A DNA stretch of 64,000 nucleotides from Streptomyces noursei (lineage in GTDB: Bacteria > Actinomycetota > Actinomycetes > Streptomycetales > Streptomycetaceae): positions 8,556,001 through 8,620,000 of the forward strand of contig NZ_CP070326.1 in NCBI RefSeq assembly GCF_016917755.1, in the 5' to 3' direction. Positions 1-7,510 of this stretch are shown piece after piece (the first letter of the stretch is position 1; each line of letters opens with the position of its first letter). The translations under genes were made by a program, and so were the position numbers. Under the pieces are notes generated by a model that made no database searches, had not been told where the DNA came from, and saw only the letters and a list, made by a program, of their open reading frames with translations.

Positions 1-555
1 CGTCCGCCGGGTGCGCCCGCAGGCCCGCACCGGCAAGGGCGACGCCCTGAACGCCGCCTACGACCAGCTCGCGGAGTTCCTGCCGGCGGACACCGACCGC
101 TCGGCGGTGGTGGTCTGCGTGGTCGACGCCGACGGGCGACTGGCCCCCGGAGCCCTCGCGGCGGTGTCCGGACCGGCCGGGTTCGCCGATCCGGAGGTCG
201 GCGGGGTGCAGGTGGGCGTGCGGATGCGCAATGTCGGCGAGGAGCGTCCGCTGCCCGACGCGGCCGGGTCGCCAACGCCCTGGCCCGTCTGCTGATCCGG
301 GTCCAGGACATGGAGTTCGCGGTGTCCAACACGGGGATGCAGCTGCTGCGGGTGCGCACCGGCTCGGTCGGGCTGGGCGAGGCGCCCCGGCTGACGGCCC
401 TCCTGTGGGGCGCCGCCCTGTGGCTGTACGCCTACCACCTCTTCGTGGTGTCGGCCCGCGGGTTCGTGCGGATGTTCCGGGGCCGCAACGGCTGGGCCAA
501 GACCCGGCGCAACGCGGAACCGGTGACGGACGGTCCGGTGGCCCGGGAATCCTGA
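1..555 (+). pseudogene. Family 2 glycosyltransferase, frameshifted and internally deleted remnant
   Basis: The window opens inside the gene. Up to about position 260 frame 2 reads glycosyltransferase 2 sequence (GKGDALNAAYD, then VVCVVDADGRL with the DAD nucleotide-sugar/metal motif). From about 262 the homology continues in frame 1 (VANALARLLIRVQDMEF, NTGMQLLRVRTGSVGLG), so a base has been lost near 255-262. After GSVGLG at about 378 the text jumps straight to the C-terminal membrane segment ALLWGAALWLYAYHLFVV and a basic tail. The middle of the catalytic domain expected in Streptomyces homologues is missing. The frameshift is visible directly; the deletion rests on recalled family architecture. 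Not likely to make an active enzyme. Confidence 0.75.
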
Positions 556-712
556 CCGGCGCTCAGATACCGCCGTCTCACCAGCTGGACGTGGAACTGA
601 TCACATAGAGGGCGGGGAATGGGCTCGACATGATTGGGTAGTCGGGCGCCGGCGGCGCGCACCCATGTCCGGCTGCCGCCGTCTGCCCGATCGATTTTCA
701 GGAGAGTCACCG

Positions 713-886
713 ATGCCCGCCCCCGTCCCCGTACCCGCGCCCGCCCCTGCGAGCGGTTCACCGATCTACGAGAGCCTGGTCTCGAAACACGGCGATGTGG
801 TCGCCGAGAGCCGTCGCGCCGCGCAGGAGACCCAGCGGGAGGCCGACCGTTTGCTGCACTTCGCCCCGCGCGACGGCCGGAACTGA
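713..886 (+). CDS. Small hypothetical protein (57 aa)
   Basis: The ATG at 713 has a good ribosome binding site, GGAGAG at 701-706 with a 6-base gap, which decides against the ATG at 665. The product starts with a Pro/Ala/Val-rich stretch and continues as a charged, probably helical segment (SPIYESLVSKHGDVVAESRR ... ETQREADRLLHF). No signal peptide or membrane segment is visible. It has the look of small conserved Streptomyces proteins of unknown function. Its neighbour upstream is the broken glycosyltransferase. I cannot assign a role. Confidence 0.6.
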   Translation: MPAPVPVPAPAPASGSPIYESLVSKHGDVVAESRRAAQETQREADRLLHFAPRDGRN

Positions 887-962
887 CCCCACCCGGAGGC
901 CGGGTCGGAGCATCCGCCCGACCCCGCCCTCCGACCATCACCGACGGCTCCACCACCGACGG

Positions 963-1057
963 TGCTTCTCCCGAAGGCCCCGCTTCCGAAGGTGCCTCTT
1001 CCGAAGACGTCGCTTCCGAAGTCGTGGCCTCCGGAGTCATCGCCTCCGGGGATTCTT
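963..1057. repeat. 15-bp tandem repeat (about six degenerate copies)
   Basis: Successive 15-base units follow the pattern GCTTCCGAAGnnGnn and decay rightwards (TTCCGAA, then CTCCGGA, CTCCGGG). The unit core TTCCGAA is itself palindromic. All three plus frames and some minus frames are open across it, giving pseudo-repeats such as LPKxP or GSxxF every five residues, but no frame has a ribosome binding site or a convincing boundary. It sits in the 420-base non-coding stretch 887-1305, where I see no gene. Confidence 0.7.
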
Positions 1058-1305
1058 CCGCGCGATATCTCGCGCGCGGGGATCATCCGCAATGGCGATG
1101 CGGGAATTCCCCGCCGTTACGCCGACCGCGACGCCCCTCACCCGTACGAGTGCCCGTTCCCGCCACCGCGATCAGGCAATCCCCGCCACGCCCTCCGGAC
1201 GATCCCCGCCACGCACGCCCCGCTCGCCGCATTTCGGCACCCACCCCGAATGGACAATCCGGGCCTACGCCGCCATGCCGCAATTCCGGACGGCGACCGG
1301 GCAGG

Positions 1306-1352
1306 AAAAACCCCGCCCCTCCTTCGGCATGCGCGCCGAAGGAGGGGCGGGG
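1306..1352 (-). terminator. Rho-independent terminator of the repeat-rich secreted protein gene
   Basis: Perfect 18-bp inverted repeat 1311-1328 / 1335-1352 with a 6-base loop. Read on the minus strand it is followed by five T residues (AAAAA at 1306-1310 on the plus strand). It begins 16 bases past the stop codon of the minus-strand gene ending at 1368. Confidence 0.9.
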
Positions 1353-1367
1353 ATGTACGGGGGAAGG

Positions 1368-1745
1368 TTAGTTGTCCTCTTCCGGACCATTCACCACCTT
1401 GCCTTCCTTGCCGCCCATTCCTTCCTTGCCGCCCATACCGCTTTCCTTGCCCCCCTTGCCGCCTTCCTTGCCGCTTTCCTTGCCGCTTTCCTTGCCACCT
1501 TCCTTGCCGCCCATACCGCCTTCCTTGCCCCCCGCGCCTTCCTTGCCGTGCTTGCCCTTCTCCGAGTCTTCGTCACCGAAGGCCCAGCGGTAGCCGGCTC
1601 CGTCGTTGTTCACGTCCTGGAAGTTCATGGTGGCGGTGTTCATCACGCCGCCCGTGTAGTCGTCGTCGGCGACGGCGGTGCCGACGGGGCCGAGGAGGGC
1701 GGCCGAACACAGGGCTGCGGTGGTGAGAGCGGTACGCATACGCAT
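1368..1745 (-). CDS. Secreted protein with Gly-Lys-Glu repeat tail (125 aa)
   Basis: The start is the ATG at 1745, with CGGAG a few bases upstream (a second in-frame ATG is at 1739). Residues 1-26 form a typical Sec signal peptide ending TAVA-DDD. Residues 27-60 are a small unique domain (DDYTGGVMNTATMNFQDVNN...). Residues 62-118 are low-complexity repeats of GGKEGG, ESGK and GMGGKEG, encoded by matching DNA repeats (CTTCCTTGCCGCC units at about 1390-1560). It ends VVNGPEEDN and is followed by a strong terminator, so it is a free-standing transcription unit. Function is unknown; the charged glycine-rich tail suggests an extracellular or wall-associated role, which is inference. Confidence 0.75.
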   Translation of the reverse strand: MRMRTALTTAALCSAALLGPVGTAVADDDYTGGVMNTATMNFQDVNNDGAGYRWAFGDEDSEKGKHGKEGAGGKEGGMGGKEGGKESGKESGKEGGKGGKESGMGGKEGMGGKEGKVVNGPEEDN

Positions 1746-2546
1746 GCTGAGCTCCGAAATATCGTCGGGGTCGCTGGGACGTGGAATCCATGCCACCAAT
1801 TCCCGGCCATCACGCCCCGTTTCACCCGCTCGGCGGTTCAGCCCCCCGGCGATTCGCAGCAGGCCGACGCCATCCCGCTTAAGATGCGCGGCGACAACCC
1901 GGCGGCGGCATCGCCGCTCCCCCCACCGAGTCGAATATCGGGCCCCTTCTCGGCACGGAAGGCACCGCCCCGGCAAAGGGCGACGCCTTCCGTGCCACAT
2001 CGAATTGAGCGGACCTCTCAGGCCCCCGTCAGCGAATCGGCACCCCCGACAGCGTCCGGGCGACGACCAGCCACCGGATCCCCGCCTCGATCCACCGGGT
2101 TCCATGGGTGTTGCTCAGGATTGGAGACACAAGACCATCTCCCAGGGATCCCTCCCCTCCACAAAAGAACCCGCCGTCCAGGAATCCATGAGGGCAAAAC
2201 GCACCATGTCTCGCGAAAGGAAGCCCGCACACACCGGGAAGAGAGAGCCCCCCGGAGCGCTGGTCGTCGAGCCCGTCCGGCCTCGCGGGACGGGGCGGCG
2301 ATGCGCGAGGCGCGCCCCCGCCGAGGGCTGGGCGTCCGGATCAGAGGAACCCGCTGAATACGAACGACGAAGCGCCTTGAGATCCGGGCGGAGACTGAGC
2401 GCGTCCAGGTCCACGAGGCGGCAGGCAGGTTCCTGAACCCCGTGCGGTGCCTGACGTCTGGGCGTCCTACTCCGTGGCGACCCCTGCGGCCGAGGACGTA
2501 CGGACAGCAGTCGGCTGTCTCGTGACGATCCGAGTGCTCGGCTGGT
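1746..2546. other. Long stretch with no intact gene
   Basis: About 800 bases between the repeat-tail protein and the acetyltransferase. The only recognisable content is the acyl-CoA dehydrogenase 3'-end relic at 2029-2090. Open frames here lack ribosome binding sites and the usual third-position GC bias. Confidence 0.6.
2029..2090 (-). pseudogene. Relic of the 3' end of an acyl-CoA dehydrogenase gene (copy 1)
   Basis: The minus strand encodes WLVVARTLSGVPIR followed by TGA. This matches the last residues of the intact gene at 16857-18107 (RLVIARTLSGMPIR). At DNA level about 40 of 49 bases match 16860-16908. Upstream of that the similarity fades. It has the same orientation as the intact gene and as the relic at 11006-11113. 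Confidence 0.7.
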
Positions 2547-3080
2547 TCACGCCTGGTACTCGGTGAGGTCGATGGCGTGAATGCGCAGCGGAAAGCCGTA
2601 CACCGGGTGGGTCGTCTCGCGCTCCAGCACCATGCCGAGCTTGCGGATGACGTTCTCGGAGGCAGTGTCGCCCGCTCGACTGATGCTGATGACGCGGTCG
2701 AGACCGCGGTCCTGGAGCGCGAACTCCAGCGTGGCCTGGGCTGCTTCGGACGCGTATCCCTGGCCCCAGAACTGTGAGCCGAGCCGCCAGCTGATCGCCA
2801 CGGCGGGCCCTACCTCCGGCAGGAACTCAGGCACGTACAGCCCCGTGAAGCCGGCCAGTTCCCCTGAGGCCAGCAGCTCGACGGCGAAGAGCCCGAAGCC
2901 TTCCTCATCCCACTCCTCCTCCCACCGCTCGATCGCCTCCGCCGTGTGGTCCAGGTCGCGCACCGAGCCGTCGTCGACCCAGCGCATGGCCCGAGGGTCT
3001 GCGTTGATGTCGGCCATGGGCACGAGGTCGTCGTCGTGCCAGCGACGAAGCAGGAGGCGGGGGGTGCGGATCTCAGTCAT
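2547..3080 (-). CDS. GNAT family N-acetyltransferase (RimJ/RimL type)
   Basis: 177 aa from the ATG at 3080 (MTEIRTPRLLLRRW), the classic opening of the Acetyltransf_3 / RimJ-RimL group; an ATG at 3089 is an alternative. The acetyl-CoA binding loop is seen as WGQGYASEAAQATLEFA at about residues 114-130, and the later ISRAGDTASENVIRKLGM segment is the usual strand 5/helix region. Such enzymes acetylate N-terminal amino groups or small amines using acetyl-CoA in the cytoplasm; the substrate cannot be read from sequence. It stands alone in the accessory region. Confidence 0.85.
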   Translation of the reverse strand: MTEIRTPRLLLRRWHDDDLVPMADINADPRAMRWVDDGSVRDLDHTAEAIERWEEEWDEEGFGLFAVELLASGELAGFTGLYVPEFLPEVGPAVAISWRLGSQFWGQGYASEAAQATLEFALQDRGLDRVISISRAGDTASENVIRKLGMVLERETTHPVYGFPLRIHAIDLTEYQA

Positions 3081-3462
3081 GGCACCCATCCTGCCGAAGG
3101 CAAGGGACTCGTCGGAAATCGGCACTCGCTGGACCGCCGCTCCCGGTGCCGCCGGACCCAATCTCTGCCCCCTGGCCCCTGGCCCCCGATCCCCGGCCTT
3201 TCACAGCGACTCACACCAGCGACTCAACATGTAGGCTGAACCCGACTCTTATAAATTGCCGAACGTCCCCGCTGCGGGTACAGGCTTGAGAGTCGCCGCA
3301 TGCAGACGCAGACCATCCACGTCAGAGCATGCAAAGCCAGGCCGGAGCAACGGTCTGGCGCAGTGGTCGGACCCCGACCTCGCTTGGACTTAGCCAGGGT
3401 CCGACTGGGAGATCGACTGCGCCCCGGTGTTGCAGCACTCGGGGTGCGGTGCACTTCAAGCC
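3081..3462. other. Non-coding stretch
   Basis: About 380 bases between the acetyltransferase and the 31-aa ORF. I see no gene, strong hairpin or repeat. Stop codons are frequent and base composition is less GC-rich than the core. Confidence 0.5.
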
Positions 3463-3558
3463 CTACTTCAGGCCGAGCGCCCGCAACAACACCTCTCCTG
3501 CGACCGTAGCGATCACGCTGGAGACCGTTCCCACAGCGATGTTCACCGCTGCCGCCAT
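3463..3558 (-). CDS. Very small hydrophobic protein (31 aa)
   Basis: The ATG at 3558 is preceded by a near-ideal GAAGGAG (3567-3573 on the plus strand, read in reverse) with an 8-base gap. The product (MAAAVNIAVGTVSSVIATVA then GEVLLRALGLK) is one continuous hydrophobic helix with a short basic end. It could be a membrane peptide, a type I toxin-like peptide or a remnant with a surviving start. The ribosome binding site is the main support. No partner is identifiable; 3559-3937 upstream shows only weak open frames. Confidence 0.5.
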   Translation of the reverse strand: MAAAVNIAVGTVSSVIATVAGEVLLRALGLK

Positions 3559-3937
3559 CCACAAGTCTCCTTCGCGGAGCGGGTGTTGACGAACTGCCGC
3601 CAGGGCCCGCGGCCCAATGGAGCGGGGAAGGCACCCCGAACCTCTCGGCCTCGCCCAACCAGCCACCCGGGTGCAGCTTGACCTCCGGAGCTTTCACGCA
3701 TCTCGTCGAGGTACTCCTTGTCCATGGCCACGCTGTCCGCTCCCATGGTTGCGCCCCCTGTCTTCGGCGAATCGATGCAGGGAGCCAGCTTGATGGGCCG
3801 GGTGATGAGTGCGCCAGGAAGTTGCACGAAGTTGCACGAGCCAGTCCATTCAGGCCGGCTATGGACGGACATACGCGTCGACCGATCCTGGTTCTTAACT
3901 GCTGGGACTCCGCGTCGACGTGTTCGATCATGGGTGG

Positions 3938-4393
3938 ATGACTGGCTTCTACCATGTGTGTTTCGTGGTCCCCGACATCGAGCAGGCGATGCGGGACTTT
4001 CAGCGTTCGGCCGGGGTCGAGTGGAGTGCCCCGGTGTCCGATCGGATGGGCGAGTGGGACTACCGCATCGCCTTCAGCACGGGCGGGCCACCGTTCATTG
4101 AACTCATCACCGGGCCCACAGGCAGCCCTTGGGACGCGTCGCAGGGCGCCAGGTTCGATCACATGGGCTTCTGGTCCAGCGATGTCGGGCAAGGATCCCC
4201 GCGCCTGGAGAAGGAAGGCATGCCCGTGGACTTCTCGGGCTGCCCCTACGGTCGACCGTTCGCCTATCACCGCATGGACAGCATCGGGGCCCGCATCGAG
4301 CTCGTCGACGTCAGTCGGCAGACCGCCTTCCTCGACAAGTGGCATCCAGGCGGGGAGGCCATGCCTGTCATTGACGAGAACTCCAGAGGCTGA
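3938..4393 (+). CDS. VOC superfamily (glyoxalase/bleomycin resistance fold) protein
   Basis: About 151 aa from ATG 3938 (a GTG at 3920 in frame is the alternative). It begins FYHVCFVVPDIEQAMRDF, the betaalphabeta opening of VOC proteins, and has a second half starting ARFDHMGFWSSDV. The metal-site pattern is seen as His in YHV, Glu in PFIELITG, His in FDHMGFW and Glu in ARIELVD. Length and layout fit the Glyoxalase_4 group. Such proteins isomerise, cleave or bind small molecules; the substrate is unknown. It is a single gene ahead of the tRNA. Confidence 0.8.
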   Translation: MTGFYHVCFVVPDIEQAMRDFQRSAGVEWSAPVSDRMGEWDYRIAFSTGGPPFIELITGPTGSPWDASQGARFDHMGFWSSDVGQGSPRLEKEGMPVDFSGCPYGRPFAYHRMDSIGARIELVDVSRQTAFLDKWHPGGEAMPVIDENSRG

Positions 4394-4659
4394 GCGTGCA
4401 CGGGCTGCCCCGGCTCGACCTCTAACGACGTCCCTGACTTGAACCCTCACCCGGACGTGCGCCGGGCGCGAAGACAGCCCTCGCTGCTACGCCTCGGCCC
4501 CGCGCGCCTGGCGTCCGACTGGCGCGGCGCCGTACGGACGGCCTGCTGCTTCACGGTCGACTCCGAGGCCGATGCGGCGGCCCGAAGAGCTCGCCGATGG
4601 GCCGGGGCGGAGGTCGATTCGGCCGATCCGGGGAAGTGCCGTAGAGTTCCTTGTGCCGA

Positions 4660-4733
4660 CGCGGGGTGGAGCAGCTCGGTAGCTCGCTGGGCTCATAACC
4701 CAGAGGTCGCAGGTTCAAATCCTGTCCCCGCTA
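4660..4733 (+). tRNA. Initiator tRNA-fMet (CAT)
   Basis: Cloverleaf is visible: acceptor CGCGGGG / CCCCGCT, D arm with GGTAG, anticodon loop CTCATAA giving anticodon CAT, T arm GCAGG-TTCAAAT-CCTGT. Three consecutive G-C pairs close the anticodon stem (GGG/CCC) and position 1 does not pair with 72 (C against T), both hallmarks of bacterial initiator tRNA. The discriminator is A and CCA is not encoded. Confidence 0.95.
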
Positions 4734-4740
4734 CTCATAT

Positions 4741-4773
4741 GTGAAGGCCCGGTGGTTTCCACCGGGCCTTCAC
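4741..4773 (+). terminator. Terminator of tRNA-fMet
   Basis: Perfect 15-bp stem 4741-4755 / 4759-4773 around a TTT loop, 7 bases after the tRNA. No T tract follows, as is usual in Streptomyces. Confidence 0.85.
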
Positions 4774-5046
4774 TGTTCGCGTTCTCATGCTGTTCGCGTT
4801 CTCGATCGAGTCCATCCGGAGTCATCTCATCCGAGGTCATCGATCATGCCGATGAGGTACATGCGGCCCAGTCACGCTCGGTGGGATTCGGTGGGATCCG
4901 GCAGGGGCGGTGCGTACTCGGCATCGGGGCTGGCGCGGCACGCCGAGCAGGTGGTCCGCGGCAGTCGGTGGGCGGACAGCACGCTCAGGCAGCGCGACCA
5001 GGGACCAATGGCCAATGACCAGCCCGGTCAGCTCGAAGTCGACCGG

Positions 5047-5421
5047 TCAGCTCGAAGTCGGCGCCCCCTCGGGCTCATCGCCCTCGCGCTGCCGCCCGGA
5101 CGCGGGCTCACCGACACCCATGTTGCGGATCACGGCATGCAACAGTCCCGGGAATCGCTCCTCGAACTCGTCGGCGCGCAGCCGGGCGCTCTGTTGCTGT
5201 CCCTGGTGACTGCGCCAGATCAGTCCGCACTCGCGCAGGACGCGGAAGTGGTGCGAGGCATTCGACTTACTGATGCCGAGGTCGTGGTAGATCACCGAGC
5301 ATTCGGTCTCGCCGCGCTCGGCGAGTAGGGCGACGATCCCCAGACGCAGCGGGTCGCTGAGCCCGTGCATTGCCTGGGCGAGGCTGACGTTGGCCAGTTC
5401 GGCGTGAAACCTGTCGCGCAT
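5047..5421 (-). CDS. ArsR family winged-helix repressor
   Basis: 124 aa from ATG 5421. The winged-helix region spans about residues 15-85: LSDPLRLGIVALLAERGETE, then HDLGISKSNASHHFRVLREC, the latter being the recognition helix (SNASHHF). No clear metal-binding Cys pairs are present, so it may sense an organic ligand or be redox-independent. The tail is hydrophilic. It is divergent from the MFS exporter at 5486 with only 64 bases between starts and an inverted repeat there, so it most likely represses that exporter and itself. Confidence 0.88.
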   Translation of the reverse strand: MRDRFHAELANVSLAQAMHGLSDPLRLGIVALLAERGETECSVIYHDLGISKSNASHHFRVLRECGLIWRSHQGQQQSARLRADEFEERFPGLLHAVIRNMGVGEPASGRQREGDEPEGAPTSS

Positions 5422-5457
5422 GCCTACGACCCTACTGCCACGGATCACCCTTCCAAA

Positions 5458-5485
5458 GGTTCAACGACTCTTGTACCGTTGGACC
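5458..5485. promoter_or_regulatory. Probable ArsR operator in the divergent promoter
   Basis: GGTTCAACG (5458-5466), 10-base spacer, CGTTGGACC (5477-5485): inverted repeat with one mismatch. It abuts the ATG of the exporter, so binding would cover its translation start and promoter. The exporter may be translated from a leaderless or very short leader mRNA. Confidence 0.6.
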
Positions 5486-6712
5486 ATGAATCCAAGGATC
5501 TACCTCCTGGCCCTTGGCACCTTCACGGTCGGAACCGAGGGTTACGTGATCGCCGGGGTTCTCCCCGACGTCGCGCACGACCTCCACTCGACGGTGTCGA
5601 TGTGCGGGCAGATGGTCACGGTCTTCGCCGTCGTCTATGCCTTGGCGGGCCCACCCCTGATCGGCCGGTTCCAGCACGTGCCGCCCAAGAAGCTCCTCAT
5701 CTGGGCGGCCGTCGGCTTCGCCGCCGCCAATGTGCTGGCCGGCCTCGCCCCCGATCTCGCCACCCTGGCCGTGGCCCGCGTCCTCGCCGCAATGGGTGCC
5801 GCCCTCTTCGCCGCGCCCGCCGCCGCTGCCGCCGCGGCGCTGAGCAAACCCGAGGAACTGCCCCGCGCGATCGCCGTCACGGCCGGCGGCAACGCGGTCG
5901 CCCTCACCCTCGGTGCTCCCCTTGGCACGGTTGTCGGCGCGGCCCTGGGCTGGCGGGCCTCCTTCGGCTTCGTCACGGCCCTCGCCCTGGTCACCGCCGG
6001 CTCCCTCGCCGCGTGGCTTCCGGACATCCCAAGTACCGCGGTCGCCACGGCCGGACGGCTCAACCTGCTCCACCGCGGCGCCGTCCGCTGGGGCCTGGTC
6101 ACCACGTTTGGCCTGTTCCTGGCCGCCTACACCATGTACACGTACCTCTCCCCCATCGTGCAGCGCTCCACCGGCCTGGGCAGCACCGGGGTGGCCGCCC
6201 TGATGATCGTGTTCGGCGCGGGCGGATTCACCGGCGGCCGCCTCATCGGCTCAGTCCTCGCACGGCATGCGCTGGCGAGCGTCCTGCGCACGGTACTGCT
6301 GCTGGTCGCCGCCCTCCTCGCCGTACTGACCCTCTTGACCGTCGCGCACATGCACACGGTGGCGCGAATCACCGCCTTCCCCCTCCTGTTCGCGTTCGGC
6401 ATGGTCTGGTGGTCGGGCGGCATCAGCCAGCAGACGCGCCTGGCCGGCCTCGCCCCCGAGCAGCGCTCCCAGGCCCTCGGGCTGCACTTCTCCGCCCAGT
6501 TCCTCGGCGTCGCCGTGGCCGGCGCGCTCGGCGGCGTGACCCTTTCCACGGCCGGACCGGCAGCCGTTCCCGCCGTCGCGGCAGCGATCGCACTCGCCGC
6601 CCTGGTGACTGTGCGCCAGGTGGTGCCGGTAGGCAGCGCACCCCACAACGGCACAAGGACAGCGGCCACTTCCACCACCCCCACGGCCCCGGATCCGGCC
6701 GGCGCGGAGTAA
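5486..6712 (+). CDS. MFS efflux transporter (chloramphenicol/arabinose-efflux type)
   Basis: 408 aa from ATG 5486 (MNPRIYLLALGTF), about 12 membrane segments. The first helix plus loop (GTFTVGTEGYVIAGVLPDV) is typical of proton-driven DHA1 drug exporters such as the CmlR/Cmx group, and the A-like motif appears around GPPLIGRFQHVPPKK. The second half has FGAGGFTGGRLIGSVLARH. The C-terminus is a short cytoplasmic Thr/Pro tail. Divergent ArsR regulator and shared operator suggest inducible efflux of a toxic compound. Substrate unknown. Confidence 0.9.
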   Translation: MNPRIYLLALGTFTVGTEGYVIAGVLPDVAHDLHSTVSMCGQMVTVFAVVYALAGPPLIGRFQHVPPKKLLIWAAVGFAAANVLAGLAPDLATLAVARVLAAMGAALFAAPAAAAAAALSKPEELPRAIAVTAGGNAVALTLGAPLGTVVGAALGWRASFGFVTALALVTAGSLAAWLPDIPSTAVATAGRLNLLHRGAVRWGLVTTFGLFLAAYTMYTYLSPIVQRSTGLGSTGVAALMIVFGAGGFTGGRLIGSVLARHALASVLRTVLLLVAALLAVLTLLTVAHMHTVARITAFPLLFAFGMVWWSGGISQQTRLAGLAPEQRSQALGLHFSAQFLGVAVAGALGGVTLSTAGPAAVPAVAAAIALAALVTVRQVVPVGSAPHNGTRTAATSTTPTAPDPAGAE

Positions 6713-6940
6713 CACCGCACGCGCACCGTCCTGGCAGGAAGCCCGCGCAGACGGCGGAGGGGCGACCTCCTGGGTTGCTGCGGCCGCTGGGGAGCCATTG
6801 GGTTCTTCGGCGGCCAGGCCGCGGATTCAGAGGGTCGCTGCGCGACCACCAACGTCCGCTCGCCTTCACGGCCCAGACATCGCCACACCACCGTGCCCAT
6901 GCGAAGAACCCTCTCTGCAGCCGGCTGAATTCTGGCGCAG

Positions 6941-7360
6941 GTGATGCTCGGCGTCACCTCCCAGGAATACAACAAGCGGCAGGCATCCCGCGTCGCCGTC
7001 CCTGACACCACAAGCAACCCGCTGGTCGCCAACTTCTACGGCATCAAGTACGCGGCCAACTCCCAGCGGAACGCCCCGTGGAGAATCCACTGGGCAAGGA
7101 CGAGTGCGGTTACGCCATCACTCGGGTCACCAATGGAATGCGCCTCTCGGGCAAGGACAAGCCGGAACCCCGCACGCAAAGCAGTCGAACCGCCGAAGGG
7201 ACTGTTTTGCACAGCAGACAACGAGTGCGACCCCCAGCAAGGTCGGACCGGATGACAAGAACGAACCGGGGCTGGGCGCTTGCACCAGCGGCGACCCGAA
7301 GTGCTGATGGAGCAAAACAGCCAAGTGGAAGGACCGCGACAATGGCAGCCCGACTGGCAA
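6941..7360 (+). pseudogene. Relic of a large secreted Streptomyces protein (golvesin-domain type)
   Basis: Pieces in different frames read as one homologous protein: TSQEYNKRQASRVAVPD...NPLVANFYGIKYAANSQRN, then ENPLGKDECGYAITRVTNGM, then after a jump CTADNECDP, DDKNEPGLGACTSGDPKC and KTAKWKD. I recall this combination from large Streptomyces extracellular proteins with a lysozyme-like N-part and a golvesin-like C-part. Here the frames are broken and roughly the middle is absent. The shifts are visible; the family assignment is from memory. The surrounding 6713-6940 and 7361-7510 show nothing else. Confidence 0.5.
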
Positions 7361-7510
7361 CACAGCTGCGCAACGGCAGTAGTGGCGCGCATCGGGATTA
7401 GAGGGCGTCCCGTTCGGATGTGTGTCACGAAAGGAGCCGTGGCCCGCTCCACCGCCGGCATCCGGCTCCGCCGCGGCCGCGCCACCTCCCGTACGGGAAG
7501 GCGTCGTCGG

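Noticed and set aside
795..2357. Long plus-strand frame with repeats
   Set aside because: Opened by the 15-bp and Gly-Lys-Glu repeat regions; no start signal, and the minus strand holds the real secreted protein gene.
2115..2414. 99-codon minus-strand frame ending near the first dehydrogenase relic
   Set aside because: No ribosome binding site or known domain, mixed codon use; perhaps a relic but not supportable.
3543..3746. 67-codon minus-strand frame (MGADSVAMDKEYLDEMRE...)
   Set aside because: Its end overlaps the better supported 31-codon gene and the second half looks like a shifted frame; may be a broken gene.
4660..4733. tRNA gene as an attachment site for the accessory region
   Set aside because: I saw no second copy of the tRNA 3' end in the window and no integrase nearby.
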